A stretch of 64,000 bases of DNA. Origin: Simplicispira lacusdiani (GTDB lineage: Bacteria > Pseudomonadota > Gammaproteobacteria > Burkholderiales > Burkholderiaceae_C). The notes under the pieces are model-generated. The model had not been told where the DNA came from. It ran no database searches and was given only the letters and a program-made list of their open reading frames with translations. Where the stretch lies: the NCBI RefSeq assembly GCF_003604195.1, contig NZ_QXGR01000011.1, positions 32,661-96,660 on the forward strand, read 5' to 3'. Both the position numbers and the translations under genes were made by a program. This document shows, piece by piece, positions 47,899-57,923 of this stretch; position 1 is the first letter of the stretch; each line of letters starts with the position of its first letter.

Positions 47899-48789
47899 AT
47901 GCCGGCCATGCCTTGCTCCGCCCCTTCTCCTGTCCGCCGCGCCCTGCTGGGCGCCATCGGCCTGCTGGCACTGCCCATTGGCGCCCTGGCCGCCGCGCGC
48001 ACCACGCCCGCCGCTGCCCCATCGCCTGACAGCCCCTGGCCCCGCGCGCTGGCGGTGCCCGGCGGCGTGGCCCGGCTTGCGCTGGGGCCGGCGGCCGCGC
48101 GACCCCAGGCGTTCGCGGGCGACCTGCCGCTGCTGGTGGTGGGCGATGCCCTGGAGTGGACGGCCGTGGTGGGCATCGCGCTGGCGGCGGCGCCCGGCCC
48201 GGCGCACATCACCGTGCGCGGGCCCGACGGCGCCACACGCCAGGTGGCCTACCGCATCGACCCCAAGCGCTACCGCGAGCAGCAGTTGAAGGTGTCGCCC
48301 CGCACCGTGGACCTCTCGCCCGAGGACCAGGCGCGCTACGAGCGCGAACGCGCGCACCAACAGGAGGTGATAGCCACGTTCAGCACCCCCGTGCCGCAGG
48401 CGCTGCGCATGCAGTTGCCCACGCCGGGGCGGCGCTCCAGCTCGTTCGGGCTGCGGCGGGTGTTCAACGGGCAGGCGCGCAATCCGCACAGCGGCATGGA
48501 CATCGCGGCGCCCACGGGCACGCCCGTGGTGGCGCCGCTGCCGGGCCGCGTGATCGACACGGGCGACTATTTCTTCAACGGCCAGACGGTGTGGCTGGAC
48601 CATGGCGGCGGCCTGCTCACCATGGTGTGCCACCTGAGCCGCATCGGCGTGCAGGTGGGCGACGTGCTGCGCACCGGCGAACCCCTGGGCGCCGTGGGTG
48701 CCACGGGCCGCGCCACCGGACCGCACCTGCACTGGGGCGTGATGCTCAACCGCGCCATGGTGGACCCGGCGCTGTTCCTTGCGGAGTGA
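47899..48789 (+). CDS. M23-family metallopeptidase (LytM-like)
   Basis: 296 residues from ATG 47899 (ATG 47908 also possible; no clear ribosome-binding site). Signal peptide ending 'IGALAAA'. An N-terminal beta domain (~60-150) precedes the M23 core: 'RNPHSGMDIAAPTGTPVVAP' (zinc His and Asp), 'VWLDHGGGLLTMVCHLSRI' and 'GRATGPHLHWGVMLN' (HxH). All zinc ligands are present, so it should be an active endopeptidase that cuts peptidoglycan cross-links in the periplasm. Single gene followed by a family A repeat. Confidence 0.9.
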   Translation: MPAMPCSAPSPVRRALLGAIGLLALPIGALAAARTTPAAAPSPDSPWPRALAVPGGVARLALGPAAARPQAFAGDLPLLVVGDALEWTAVVGIALAAAPGPAHITVRGPDGATRQVAYRIDPKRYREQQLKVSPRTVDLSPEDQARYERERAHQQEVIATFSTPVPQALRMQLPTPGRRSSSFGLRRVFNGQARNPHSGMDIAAPTGTPVVAPLPGRVIDTGDYFFNGQTVWLDHGGGLLTMVCHLSRIGVQVGDVLRTGEPLGAVGATGRATGPHLHWGVMLNRAMVDPALFLAE

Positions 48790-48852
48790 AATTCATGCTA
48801 TCGAAGTGATAGCTAATGGCGCTTGTCCATAAAGCGCCAGAGCCGAATTTCA
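48790..48852 (+). repeat. Family A palindromic repeat, intergenic
   Basis: GCTATC-GAAGT-GATAGC hairpin (48797-48813), TAATGGCGCTTGTCCATAAA, GCGCCAGAGCCGAATTTC. The best-formed copy in the window and a good reference for the consensus. Confidence 0.75.
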
Positions 48853-48875
48853 TGCGAAACCCGGCACCAATGGCG

Positions 48876-50603
<1,728 letters not shown>

Positions 50604-50825
50604 GTCGTTGTCTCCTGGGTCGCGCATGCGAAAAGGCCATTGTGCAGAGACAGAATTCACCAATCAGGACAAAATGGTTGCAAAACCACCCCGCGCCGGG
50701 TGTACAAATTGCAACATCCATGAAGCGTGGGCAAAGCCTGCCGCCCGGAGCAACGCCCGGGTCAACCAAAGCCACCGGCACCGCGTCATGGAAGAAGGCC
50801 TCTCCACACACCAAGGCATAGCACC

Positions 50826-51308
50826 ATGAAAACCACCTTCCCCGTCCGCGCCTTCGCCGCAGCCAGCCTGGCATTGCTGGCCACCGGCTGCGCCACGACG
50901 GGCGATCCCTATTACGAGCCCTACCCCGCCTATCCGCGCGGGCCCGAGCCCACCGTCATCTACGGGCCGGGGGCCTACCCTGTCTATCCCGCGCCACAGC
51001 CGGATTGGCGCCACTCCGACCGCGACCGCTGGGAACGTGACCGCCGGGACCGCGAGCGCTGGGAACGCGAACGGGAGCGCGACAAGGAACGCGACCGCGC
51101 CCGCTGGGAGCGCGAACAGCGTGAACGCGAGGCCGCGCGCCGCGAGCGGGAGATGCGCGAGCGCGAAGAAGCCCGCCGCGTGCAGGCCGAGCGCGAACGC
51201 CGCATCCGCGAGGAACGCAAGGCACCCGACGGCGGCCCGCGCCGCGACTACGACCGCTACAACCCGAGCAACGGCCGCTGGATGCCGCGCCAGGAAGACA
51301 TGCCCTGA
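50826..51308 (+). CDS. Lipoprotein with long charged (Arg/Glu) helix
   Basis: 160 residues from ATG 50826. Lipobox LLATGC (~residue 22), a Tyr/Pro segment ('DPYYEPYPAYPRGPEPTV'), then about 85 residues made almost only of Arg, Glu, Asp and Trp (repeats like RDRERWERERERDKER), expected to form a single extended alpha helix. It ends 'DYDRYNPSNGRWMPRQ'. Such helices span distances between membrane and wall. No known family. Next gene (DUF4124) follows after 20 bases and is probably co-transcribed. Confidence 0.75.
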   Translation: MKTTFPVRAFAAASLALLATGCATTGDPYYEPYPAYPRGPEPTVIYGPGAYPVYPAPQPDWRHSDRDRWERDRRDRERWERERERDKERDRARWEREQREREAARREREMREREEARRVQAERERRIREERKAPDGGPRRDYDRYNPSNGRWMPRQEDMP

Positions 51309-51328
51309 CCCCGCTTCCAGGAGGCACC

Positions 51329-52027
51329 ATGTCGCCCCGGCTCCTGCGCCCCCTCGTGCTCTGCGCCACGGCCCTGCTGTGCCTGGCCACGCAGGCCCAG
51401 GTGGTGCGCTGCACCGATGCCCGCACCGGCAAGGTAACCTACACCGACGGCGCCTGTGAAAGCGGCGCGGCGGCGCGCGAGGTCGAGCCGCGCAAGACCG
51501 CCGAGGAATTGCAGCAGGAGCGCGCCCAGGCCGCCGAGGCCCTGCAACGCAAGCAGCAGCGCCTGGAAACCGAGGCCGCCGCCACGCGCCTGCAGGCCGA
51601 GCGCGAGGCCCTGCGCCAGCGTGGGCAGGCCACGAGCGCGCCGCCCCGCCCCGACCACGCGCGCTCGCCCGAGTGCCTGCGCTCGCGCCGCCAGTGGCAG
51701 GAACTGAACGAGGCCCAGGTCCGCGAGCCGCTGGTGCAGAACCCGGCGCTGGACGCCGCGCAGCGCCAGATGGACCTCGACTGCCTGGGCCCCGAGGGCT
51801 ATGCCGAAATGGAGAGGGCTCGGGCCTCCCAGCGCCCGCCGCTCGTGGTGGTGCCCAATGCGCGCCCGGCCTATCCCGCGCCCCCGCCGTCGCGCCCCAA
51901 GCTCACGCACTGCACCGAATTCACCTGCTTCGACACCGAAGGCAAGGCTTACCCCCGCGCCGGACCGGGCCGCCTGCCGGGGCCCGATGGCACCTGCCGC
52001 TCGGCTGGCGGGCGCGCGCCGTGTTAA
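51329..52027 (+). CDS. DUF4124-domain secreted protein
   Basis: 232 residues from ATG 51329 with AGGAGG upstream. The signal peptide ends 'CLATQAQ'. The DUF4124 block follows at once ('VVRCTDARTGKVTYTDGACE'), then a charged coiled-coil (~60-105, 'LQQERAQAAEALQRKQQRLE'), and a Cys-containing C-terminal region ('ECLRSRRQWQ', 'LDCLGPEGYAEM', 'LTHCTEFTCFDTEGKAYPR'). Envelope protein of unknown function, coupled to the lipoprotein upstream. Confidence 0.8.
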   Translation: MSPRLLRPLVLCATALLCLATQAQVVRCTDARTGKVTYTDGACESGAAAREVEPRKTAEELQQERAQAAEALQRKQQRLETEAAATRLQAEREALRQRGQATSAPPRPDHARSPECLRSRRQWQELNEAQVREPLVQNPALDAAQRQMDLDCLGPEGYAEMERARASQRPPLVVVPNARPAYPAPPPSRPKLTHCTEFTCFDTEGKAYPRAGPGRLPGPDGTCRSAGGRAPC

Positions 52028-52032
52028 GGATC

Positions 52033-52104
52033 ACCCCCTGAGCCGCTGCGCGGCTTCACCCCCTCTCCTGCGAGAGGGGGGACGCACCCTGGCCCTGCGT
52101 TGGT
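52033..52104 (+). repeat. Family B repeat (CCCCCTGAGCCGC... type)
   Basis: ACCCCCTGAGCCGCTGCGCGG-, a second hairpin CCCCCTCTCCTGCGAGAGGG, then GGACGCACCCTGGCC. Two other copies occur at 60239-60350 and 63599-63645. The rest of the 52028-52178 gap shows nothing further. Confidence 0.6.
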
Positions 52105-52178
52105 AAGCAAGGGCACACATCCACCACCGTCCCCGCCGCAAAGGCCGCCGTTCGAGGCAGCGCCTCGGCGTGATCAGG

Positions 52179-53120
52179 TCAAGCGCAACGCAGCCCCTGC
52201 GCCACCGTGGGATAGCGCAGGCGCACGCGCAGCTCGCGCCGCAGGCGCGTGTTGTCGAGCCGGCGCGACTCGCCCATGAAGCTCAGCAGCGTGAGCGGCA
52301 GTTCGGCCTGCGCCGTGCTGCGCGGCAGGCGCGGCGGGCGCGGCAGGCCGTAGAGGTCGGCCGCGAGGTCGAAGTAATCGCCCATCTTCATGTCGCTGTC
52401 GTCGCTGGCGTGGTAGACACGTTGCGCCGCGCCGCGCCACAGCGCCGCCACGCAGGCGCGCGCCAGGTCGTCGGCGTGGATGTGGTTGGTGTAGACATCG
52501 TCCTCGGCCACGAGCACCGGCGTGCCCTTGCGCAGCCGGGCCTCGGGCGTACCGCCCTCGCGGTCGGGGGCGTAGATGCCCGGCACGCGCAGGATGCTGG
52601 TGCGCACGCCCGCACGCCCCAGGTGGCGCAGGGCGCGCTCGGCATCCACGCGTCGCTGGGCGCGCGGCGTGGCAGGCGCCACGGTGCGGGCCTCGGTCAC
52701 CCAGGCACCGCCGCAATCGCCGTAGACCCCGCTGGTGGAGGCGTAGACCAGCGCGTCGGGCAGGCTGCGCAGGCGCAGCGCGCGCGCCAATGCCAGCGTG
52801 CGCGGGTCGCGCCACCAGTCCGCGCGGCCTTCGCCCTGGCCCGGCGGAGGCGCCAGGTGCAGCACGCGCGTGGCCAGGCCGGCCAGGCGGCGCAGGCTGG
52901 CGGGCTGGTCGAGGTTGCCCAGCAGGGGGGTGATGCCCAGCGCGCGCAGCGCGGGCGCGCGCTCGGCGCTGGTGGTGAGGGCCAGCACGCGCACGCGCGG
53001 GCCCTGCAACTGCCGCACCACGCGCAGGCCCACGTCGCCGCAGCCGACGATCAGCACGCGCGCACGGCGAAAACGCGACGGCAGGGCACCCAGGGTGCAG
53101 GAAGGAGACACGGAACTCAT
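52179..53120 (-). CDS. NAD(P)-dependent epimerase/dehydratase family protein (YeeZ-like)
   Basis: 313 residues from ATG 53118-53120. Atypical SDR with the dinucleotide motif 'VLIVGCGDVGLRVVRQL' at residue ~20, 'VYASTSGVYGDCGGAWVTEA' where the catalytic region lies (Tyr in GVYG), and 'YTNHIHADDLARACVAAL' as in sugar-nucleotide epimerases. Length and order match the YeeZ group, which has no proven substrate. Divergent from the ferredoxin-reductase gene. Confidence 0.85.
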   Translation of the reverse strand: MSSVSPSCTLGALPSRFRRARVLIVGCGDVGLRVVRQLQGPRVRVLALTTSAERAPALRALGITPLLGNLDQPASLRRLAGLATRVLHLAPPPGQGEGRADWWRDPRTLALARALRLRSLPDALVYASTSGVYGDCGGAWVTEARTVAPATPRAQRRVDAERALRHLGRAGVRTSILRVPGIYAPDREGGTPEARLRKGTPVLVAEDDVYTNHIHADDLARACVAALWRGAAQRVYHASDDSDMKMGDYFDLAADLYGLPRPPRLPRSTAQAELPLTLLSFMGESRRLDNTRLRRELRVRLRYPTVAQGLRCA

Positions 53121-53246
53121 GGCATGGCGAAGAGGAAGGCATGGCCTGTGGCGCATGCGGGCCTGCGGTCTGCAGGAATCGGGGGAACTTCTGCGGGCAA
53201 AATCTCGGCCATTCGCAGTGTTCGATCTTCCAAGGATAACCAAAGC

Positions 53247-54308
53247 ATGACCAGCCCCGTGCCGCCCTCTCCCGCCCACCAGATCACCGTGCAGCCCAGC
53301 GGCCGCAGCTTCGGAGCGCAGCCCGGCGAAACCATCCTGGGCGCGGCCATCCGCGCGGGCGTGGGCCTGCCCTACGGCTGCAAGGACGGCGCCTGCGGCT
53401 CCTGCAAGTGCAAGAAAATCGAGGGCACGGTGGTGCATGGCGAGCACCAGGCCAAGGCCCTGAGCCCCGAGGAAGAAGCCGCCGGCTGGGTGCTGACCTG
53501 CTGCGGCGTGGCGCAGACCCCGGTGGTGCTGGAATCGCGCCAGGTCACCGACGAAAGCGCCTACCCGGTGAAGAAGCTGCCGGTGCGCGTGTCCGCGCTG
53601 GAGAAGGTGTCGCACGACGTGATGCGGGTGCGCCTGCAGCTGCCGGCGGCCGACACCTTCCGCTACCACGCGGGGCAGTACATCGAGTTCATCCTGCGCG
53701 ACGGCGCACGCCGTGCCTATTCCATGGCCAACGCGCCGCACACCCAGGAAGGCGCGCCGGGCGTGGAACTGCACATCCGCCACATGCCGGGCGGGCGCTT
53801 CACCGACCATGTGTTCGCCACCATGATCGAAAAGGAAATCCTGCGCGTCGAGGGGCCGTTCGGCAGCTTCTTCCTGCGCGAGGACTCCGCCAAGCCCATC
53901 GTGCTGCTGGCCTCGGGCACCGGCTTCGCCCCGGTGAAGGCGCTGATCGAGCACATGCGGCACAAGGCGATGACGCGCCCCACCACGCTGTACTGGGGCG
54001 GCCGCCGCCCGGGCGACCTGTACATGGACGCCTGGGTGCGCGAGCAGGCCGCCGCGCTGCCCTGGTTGCGCTACGTGCCCGTGGTGTCGGACGCGCTGCC
54101 CGAGGACGCCTGGGCCGGCCGCACGGGCTTCGTGCACCAGGCCGTGCTCGACGATTTCGCCGACCTCTCGGGCCACCAGATCTATGCCTGCGGCGCGCCC
54201 ATCGTGGTGGATTCGGCGCGCGCCGCCTACACCGCGCAGCGCGGCCTACCGCCCGAGGAGTTCTACGCCGACGCCTTCACCTCCGAGGCCGACAAGCACG
54301 GCGGCTGA
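53247..54308 (+). CDS. 2Fe-2S ferredoxin-type flavin reductase (CDP-6-deoxy-delta-3,4-glucoseen reductase-like)
   Basis: 353 residues from ATG 53247 with AAGGATAAC upstream. The N-terminal plant-type 2Fe-2S domain has ligands in 'YGCKDGACGSCKCKKIEG' and 'GWVLTCCGVAQ'. The FAD domain reads 'YHAGQYIEFILRDGARRAYS' (RxYS), and the NAD(P)H domain 'LLASGTGFAPVKALIEHM' and 'IYACGAPIVVDSAR'. It passes electrons from NAD(P)H through FAD to the iron-sulfur cluster and a partner oxygenase or dehydratase. No such partner is encoded nearby, so the acceptor is unknown. Confidence 0.9.
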   Translation: MTSPVPPSPAHQITVQPSGRSFGAQPGETILGAAIRAGVGLPYGCKDGACGSCKCKKIEGTVVHGEHQAKALSPEEEAAGWVLTCCGVAQTPVVLESRQVTDESAYPVKKLPVRVSALEKVSHDVMRVRLQLPAADTFRYHAGQYIEFILRDGARRAYSMANAPHTQEGAPGVELHIRHMPGGRFTDHVFATMIEKEILRVEGPFGSFFLREDSAKPIVLLASGTGFAPVKALIEHMRHKAMTRPTTLYWGGRRPGDLYMDAWVREQAAALPWLRYVPVVSDALPEDAWAGRTGFVHQAVLDDFADLSGHQIYACGAPIVVDSARAAYTAQRGLPPEEFYADAFTSEADKHGG

Positions 54309-54342
54309 AGCACACACTCCATCCATCCCACAGGAGCTCCCC

Positions 54343-55317
54343 ATGCAACGCAGACACCTGATCGCCGCCGCCCTCGTCGCCCCCCTCGCCTGTGCCGCCC
54401 CGCTCGCCCAGGCCCAACAAGGCACACCCATCCGCCTGGTCGTGCCCTACGCCCCCGGCGGCCCGATTGACGTGACGGCGCGCGCGCTGGCCGAGCGCGT
54501 GCGCGACACGCTGGGCACCGTGGTGGTGGACAACAAGCCCGGCGCGGGTGGCAACATCGGCGCCGATGCCGTGGCCAAGGCCACGCCCGATGGCCTGACC
54601 ATCGGCATCGCCGCCACGGCCACGCACGCCGTCAACCCCTGGCTCTATAAGCGCATGCCCTACGACGCGGGCAAGGACTTCGCCGCCATCACGCAGATGG
54701 TGCGCGTGCCCAACGTGCTCGTGATGAACGCCGAGAAGGCCGAGCGCCTGAAGATCCGCAGCGTGGCCGACCTGATCGCCTACGCCAAGGCGCACCCGGC
54801 CCAGCTCAACTACGGCAGCGGCGGCACCGGCAGCGCCGGCCACCTGGCGGGCGAAATGTTCAAGCAGCGCGCCGGCATCTACGCACTGCACATCCCCTAC
54901 CGGGGCGCCAGCCCGGCGCAACTCGCGCTGCTGTCGGGCGAGGTGGACTTCAACATCGACAACCTGGCCGCCGCCGCGCCCAACATCAAGAGCGGCAAGC
55001 TGCGCGCCCTGGCCGTGACCACGGCGCAGGCCAGCCCAGCGCTGCCCGGCGTGCCGCCGCTGTCCGACACGCTCAAGGGCTTCGCCATTGACACCTGGTG
55101 GGGCCTGGTGGCGCCCGCCGGCACGCCCAAGGACGTGGTGGCGAAGCTGAACAAGGCCTTCGTGGCCGCGCTGAACGCCCCCGAGACCCAGGCCCGCTTC
55201 GCCACGCTGCTGGCCGAGCCCGTGCCGACCACGCCCGAGCAGTTCGAGGCGCTGATGAAGGCCGAGCGCGCCAAGTACGAATCGGTGGTGAAAGCCTCGG
55301 GCGCCACTGTCGACTGA
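54343..55317 (+). CDS. Bug/TctC-family tripartite tricarboxylate receptor
   Basis: 324 residues from ATG 54343 with AGGAG upstream. The signal peptide ends 'PLAQAQQ'. Bug signature 'IRLVVPYAPGGPIDVTARAL', 'VVDNKPGAGGNIGADAVAK', 'LNYGSGGTGSAGHLAGEMF' and 'WWGLVAPAGTPKDVVAKLN'. Periplasmic solute receptor, a family greatly expanded in Burkholderiales; binds a carboxylate. No permease genes are beside it, which is usual for orphan Bug proteins. Convergent, stop to stop, with the HCCA isomerase-like gene. Confidence 0.92.
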   Translation: MQRRHLIAAALVAPLACAAPLAQAQQGTPIRLVVPYAPGGPIDVTARALAERVRDTLGTVVVDNKPGAGGNIGADAVAKATPDGLTIGIAATATHAVNPWLYKRMPYDAGKDFAAITQMVRVPNVLVMNAEKAERLKIRSVADLIAYAKAHPAQLNYGSGGTGSAGHLAGEMFKQRAGIYALHIPYRGASPAQLALLSGEVDFNIDNLAAAAPNIKSGKLRALAVTTAQASPALPGVPPLSDTLKGFAIDTWWGLVAPAGTPKDVVAKLNKAFVAALNAPETQARFATLLAEPVPTTPEQFEALMKAERAKYESVVKASGATVD

Positions 55318-55911
55318 TCAGCCGGCCAGGGCCTGGGCGACGAACTCCAGCCGGTCTTGGCCCCAGAACATCTCGTCGCCGACAAAGAAGGTCGGCGCGC
55401 CGAACACGCCCCGCTCCACGGCGCGGGCCGTGTTTTGCTTGAGCTTTTCCTTCACGGCCGGGTCGGCGATCCATTGCAGGAACTGCACTGGATCGAGCCC
55501 TGCGCCGGCCAGCGCCGCGCCGATCTCGGCGGGCTCGCCCAGGTTGCGCGGCTGCTCGAACATCGCCGGAAAGATGGCGCTCAGGTAGCGCTGCAGCACC
55601 TCGTCGCCCTGCATCTGCGCCGCCACGGCGCCGCGCATCAGCGCCAGCGTGTTGATGGGAAAGTGCGGATTCATGCGGAACGGCACGCCATAGGTGCGCG
55701 CCCAGCGCTGCAGGTCCACCTGCGAATGCAGGCTCTTGGCCGGCACCTCGGCGGGGCTGGCATTGCCCGTGGCCTGGAAGATGCCACCCAGCAGCACGGG
55801 CGTCCAGACGATCCGTGCGCCATGCGCCTGGGCGATCACGGGCAGGTGGCGGTAGGCCAGGTAGGTGTAGGGGCTGCCGACATCGAAGAGAAATTCAACG
55901 GTTTTGCTCAT
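55318..55911 (-). CDS. 2-hydroxychromene-2-carboxylate isomerase family protein (DsbA/GST-kappa type)
   Basis: 197 residues from ATG 55909-55911. Kappa-class fold: 'VEFLFDVGSPYTYLAYRHLP' with the Ser that activates glutathione (~residue 12), 'RMNPHFPINTLALMRGAVAA', and 'GVFGAPTFFVGDEMFWGQDR' with the cis-Pro. Enzymes of this family isomerise 2-hydroxychromene-2-carboxylate in naphthalene breakdown, or use glutathione for other substrates. It is paired with an SDR gene upstream (26 bases) and both face a TetR repressor. Confidence 0.88.
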   Translation of the reverse strand: MSKTVEFLFDVGSPYTYLAYRHLPVIAQAHGARIVWTPVLLGGIFQATGNASPAEVPAKSLHSQVDLQRWARTYGVPFRMNPHFPINTLALMRGAVAAQMQGDEVLQRYLSAIFPAMFEQPRNLGEPAEIGAALAGAGLDPVQFLQWIADPAVKEKLKQNTARAVERGVFGAPTFFVGDEMFWGQDRLEFVAQALAG

Positions 55912-55937
55912 GGGTACTCCAAAGGGGTGAAGAGGGT

Positions 55938-56681
55938 TCACCAGCGCTCGATCCAGGGACGCAGATCCAGTTCGTGCGTCCAGGCGTCGCGCGGCTGGGT
56001 GTGCAGATGCCAGTAGTTGTCCGCGATGTGGTCGGGGTTGAGGATGCCGTCCTGGTCCTTGAGCGCGTAGCGCTCGGGAAAGGTCTCGCGGATGAAGTCG
56101 GTGTCGATGGCGCCGTCGACCACCACATGGGCCACGTGGATGTTTTTCGGCCCCAGCTCGCGCGCCATGCTCTGGGCGAGCGCGCGCAGCGCGTGCTTGG
56201 CGCCAGCGAAGGCCGCGAAGTTCGCCGAACCGCGCAGCCCGGCGGTGGCGCCGGTGTAGATGATGGTGCCGCGCCCGCGCGTCACCATGCGCCGCGCCAC
56301 CTCGCGGCCCACCAGGAAGCCGCTGAAGCAGGCCATTTCCCAGATCTTGAAATACTTGCGCGCGGTTTCGTCGAGGATGCTGCAGGGCACGTTGGCGCCG
56401 ATGTTGAACACCATGACTTCGATGGGCGCGATGTCGCGCTCGATGTCGTCCACCAGCTTCACGACCTCCTCTTCCTTGCGCGCGTCGGAGGCGAAACCAT
56501 GCGCGCGGCCGCCGGCCTGGGTGATCTCCTGCACCAGCGGGGTGAGCTTGTCGGCCGTGCGCCGCGTGACGCAGGCGATCAGGCCTTCGCGGGCGAAGCG
56601 CTTGGCGATGGCGCCGCCCGTGGCGTCGCCCGCGCCGATGATGAGGGCCGCGCCGTCGCGGGAGCCCGGGGTTGCGTTCAT
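55938..56681 (-). CDS. SDR-family oxidoreductase with Phe in place of the catalytic Tyr
   Basis: 247 residues from ATG 56679-56681. Nucleotide-binding 'ALIIGAGDATGGAIAKRFAR' (GxxxGxG variant), 'NIGANVP' (NAG-like) and 'IIYTGATAGLRGSANFAAFA' with Thr at the usual Ser position. The YxxxK motif reads FAGAK, so the catalytic Tyr is Phe. Standard dehydrogenase chemistry is therefore doubtful; some SDR relatives with this change exist. Co-transcribed with the HCCA-isomerase-like gene and probably repressed by the divergent TetR protein. Confidence 0.82.
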   Translation of the reverse strand: MNATPGSRDGAALIIGAGDATGGAIAKRFAREGLIACVTRRTADKLTPLVQEITQAGGRAHGFASDARKEEEVVKLVDDIERDIAPIEVMVFNIGANVPCSILDETARKYFKIWEMACFSGFLVGREVARRMVTRGRGTIIYTGATAGLRGSANFAAFAGAKHALRALAQSMARELGPKNIHVAHVVVDGAIDTDFIRETFPERYALKDQDGILNPDHIADNYWHLHTQPRDAWTHELDLRPWIERW

Positions 56682-56701
56682 GGGTATGCCTCCGATTGAA
56701 A

Positions 56702-56728
56702 TAACGCTCGTTATCGTAACGATCGTTA
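56702..56728. promoter_or_regulatory. Two tandem TetR-type operators
   Basis: TAACGCTCGTTA (56702-56713) and TAACGATCGTTA (56717-56728) share the palindromic pattern TAACG-NN-CGTTA, repeated at 15-base spacing, in the 96-base gap between the SDR operon and the divergent tetR gene. Confidence 0.75.
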
Positions 56729-56777
56729 TGCCACAATGCAAGCACCGTTGCGAACCCACCCCAGAGCACCACACGCC

Positions 56778-57347
56778 ATGCGTTACGCCCCCACCCACAA
56801 GGAAGAAGCCCGCGCCCGCCTCGTCGAGGCCACCGGCGCGCTGGCCAAACAGAAGGGCTTTTCGGCCACGGGTGTCGACAGCCTGATGGCGGCCGCGGGC
56901 ATGACCTCGGGGGCGTTCTACGCCCATTTCCGCTCCAAGAACGAGCTGCTCGAATCCATCGTCCAGAACGAACTGCAGCGCTCGGCGCAGCTGTTCGCGG
57001 CGCCCACGCGGGCGCAGGCACTGAAGGTGTTGAGGGGCTACCTCAGCAACGCCCACGTCGAGCACCCGGAATCGGGCTGCGCGGTGCCCGCGCTGGCGCC
57101 CGAGATCGCGCGGGCCGGCGCGTCCACGCAGCAGGTCTTCGAGCAGGGGGTGGGCGAACTCCAGGCCCGGTTCAGGGATCTGGTGGGCGACGATGCGAAG
57201 GCCTGGGCGCTGCTGGCCCAGCTTGTCGGCGCGGTGACGGTGGCGCGGGCCCTGCCCCCGGGCGCTTCGCGCGGCGCGCTGCTGGATGGCGCGGCCCGCC
57301 AGGTGGAACAACTGCTGTCGGCGGCACCTGCCAGCGAATCTTCATAG
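56778..57347 (+). CDS. TetR family transcriptional repressor
   Basis: 189 residues from ATG 56778. N-terminal TetR helix-turn-helix ('LVEATGALAKQKGFSATGVD', 'SLMAAAGMTSGAFYAHFRSK', 'NELLESIVQNELQ'), then a helical ligand domain with 'VLRGYLSNAHVEHPESGCAV' and 'ALLAQLVGAVTVARALPPG'. The sequence resembles the regulators that control small reductase or oxidoreductase operons. It faces the SDR/isomerase operon across two palindromic operators and probably represses both directions until an electrophile or aromatic ligand binds. Confidence 0.88.
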   Translation: MRYAPTHKEEARARLVEATGALAKQKGFSATGVDSLMAAAGMTSGAFYAHFRSKNELLESIVQNELQRSAQLFAAPTRAQALKVLRGYLSNAHVEHPESGCAVPALAPEIARAGASTQQVFEQGVGELQARFRDLVGDDAKAWALLAQLVGAVTVARALPPGASRGALLDGAARQVEQLLSAAPASESS

Positions 57348-57405
57348 AAATCGGCCTCTGGCGCCCGTCCGTAAAGCGCGAAAAGCTATCGATTCAATAG
57401 CAATC
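57346..57405 (-). repeat. Family A palindromic repeat, intergenic
   Basis: On the minus strand TTGCTATTGAATCGATAGC, TTTTCGCGCTTTACGGACGG, GCGCCAGAGGCCGATTTC. It covers the stop codons of both the tetR gene and folK. Confidence 0.7.
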
Positions 57406-57916
57406 AACCCGCAACCCAGCCACTTCCCTGGCAACGCTCTATCGCTTGGCTGGCCACGGCATGCAGCGCCTCGGGCGGCACGCGTGCGGGTACCAGTTCG
57501 GCCAGCGGCAGCAGCACGAAGGCGCGCTCGTCCATGCGCGGGTGCGGCACGGTGAGCGTGGGTGTGGCGATGCGCTGCTCGCCGTAGAGCAGGATGTCCA
57601 GGTCCAGCGTGCGGGGCGCGTTGCGGTAGGGGCGCTCGCGCCCGGCCCCCTGCTCGATGGTCTGCAGCGCCGCCAGCAGCGCGTGCGGTTCCAGGGTGGT
57701 GGCGATCTCGGCCACGGCGTTGAGGTAGTCCGGCCCGCCCGCGTCCACCGGAGCGCTGCGGTAAAGCGTTGAGGTGCGCAGCACCTGCGCGCCGGGCAGC
57801 GCGGCGATGGCACGCACCGCCGCGCGCAGGGCCGCTTCACGGTCGCCTAGGTTGGCGCCCAGGCCGATCCAGGCGCGGGTGGCGGCCTCGGGCACGGAGG
57901 GCTCGGCGCCGCCCAT
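57404..57916 (-). CDS. folK: 2-amino-4-hydroxy-6-hydroxymethyldihydropteridine diphosphokinase
   Basis: 170 residues from ATG 57914-57916 (MGGAEPSVPEAATRAWIGLG). HPPK motifs: 'GLGANLGDREAALRAAVRAI', 'STLYRSAPVDAGGPDYLNAV', 'ERPYRNAPRTLDLDILLYGE' and 'VPHPRMDERAFVLLPLAEL'. It transfers diphosphate from ATP to hydroxymethyldihydropterin in folate synthesis. It lies 7 bases after pcnB on the same strand, as commonly found. The stop codon falls inside a family A repeat. Confidence 0.95.
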   Translation of the reverse strand: MGGAEPSVPEAATRAWIGLGANLGDREAALRAAVRAIAALPGAQVLRTSTLYRSAPVDAGGPDYLNAVAEIATTLEPHALLAALQTIEQGAGRERPYRNAPRTLDLDILLYGEQRIATPTLTVPHPRMDERAFVLLPLAELVPARVPPEALHAVASQAIERCQGSGWVAG

Positions 57917-57923
57917 GGGCACC

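Noticed and set aside
47152..48732. 526-residue extended frame for the SRAP gene that could supply an N-terminal Cys
   Set aside because: The extension is antisense to the M23 peptidase gene and has no start near a Cys at position 2.
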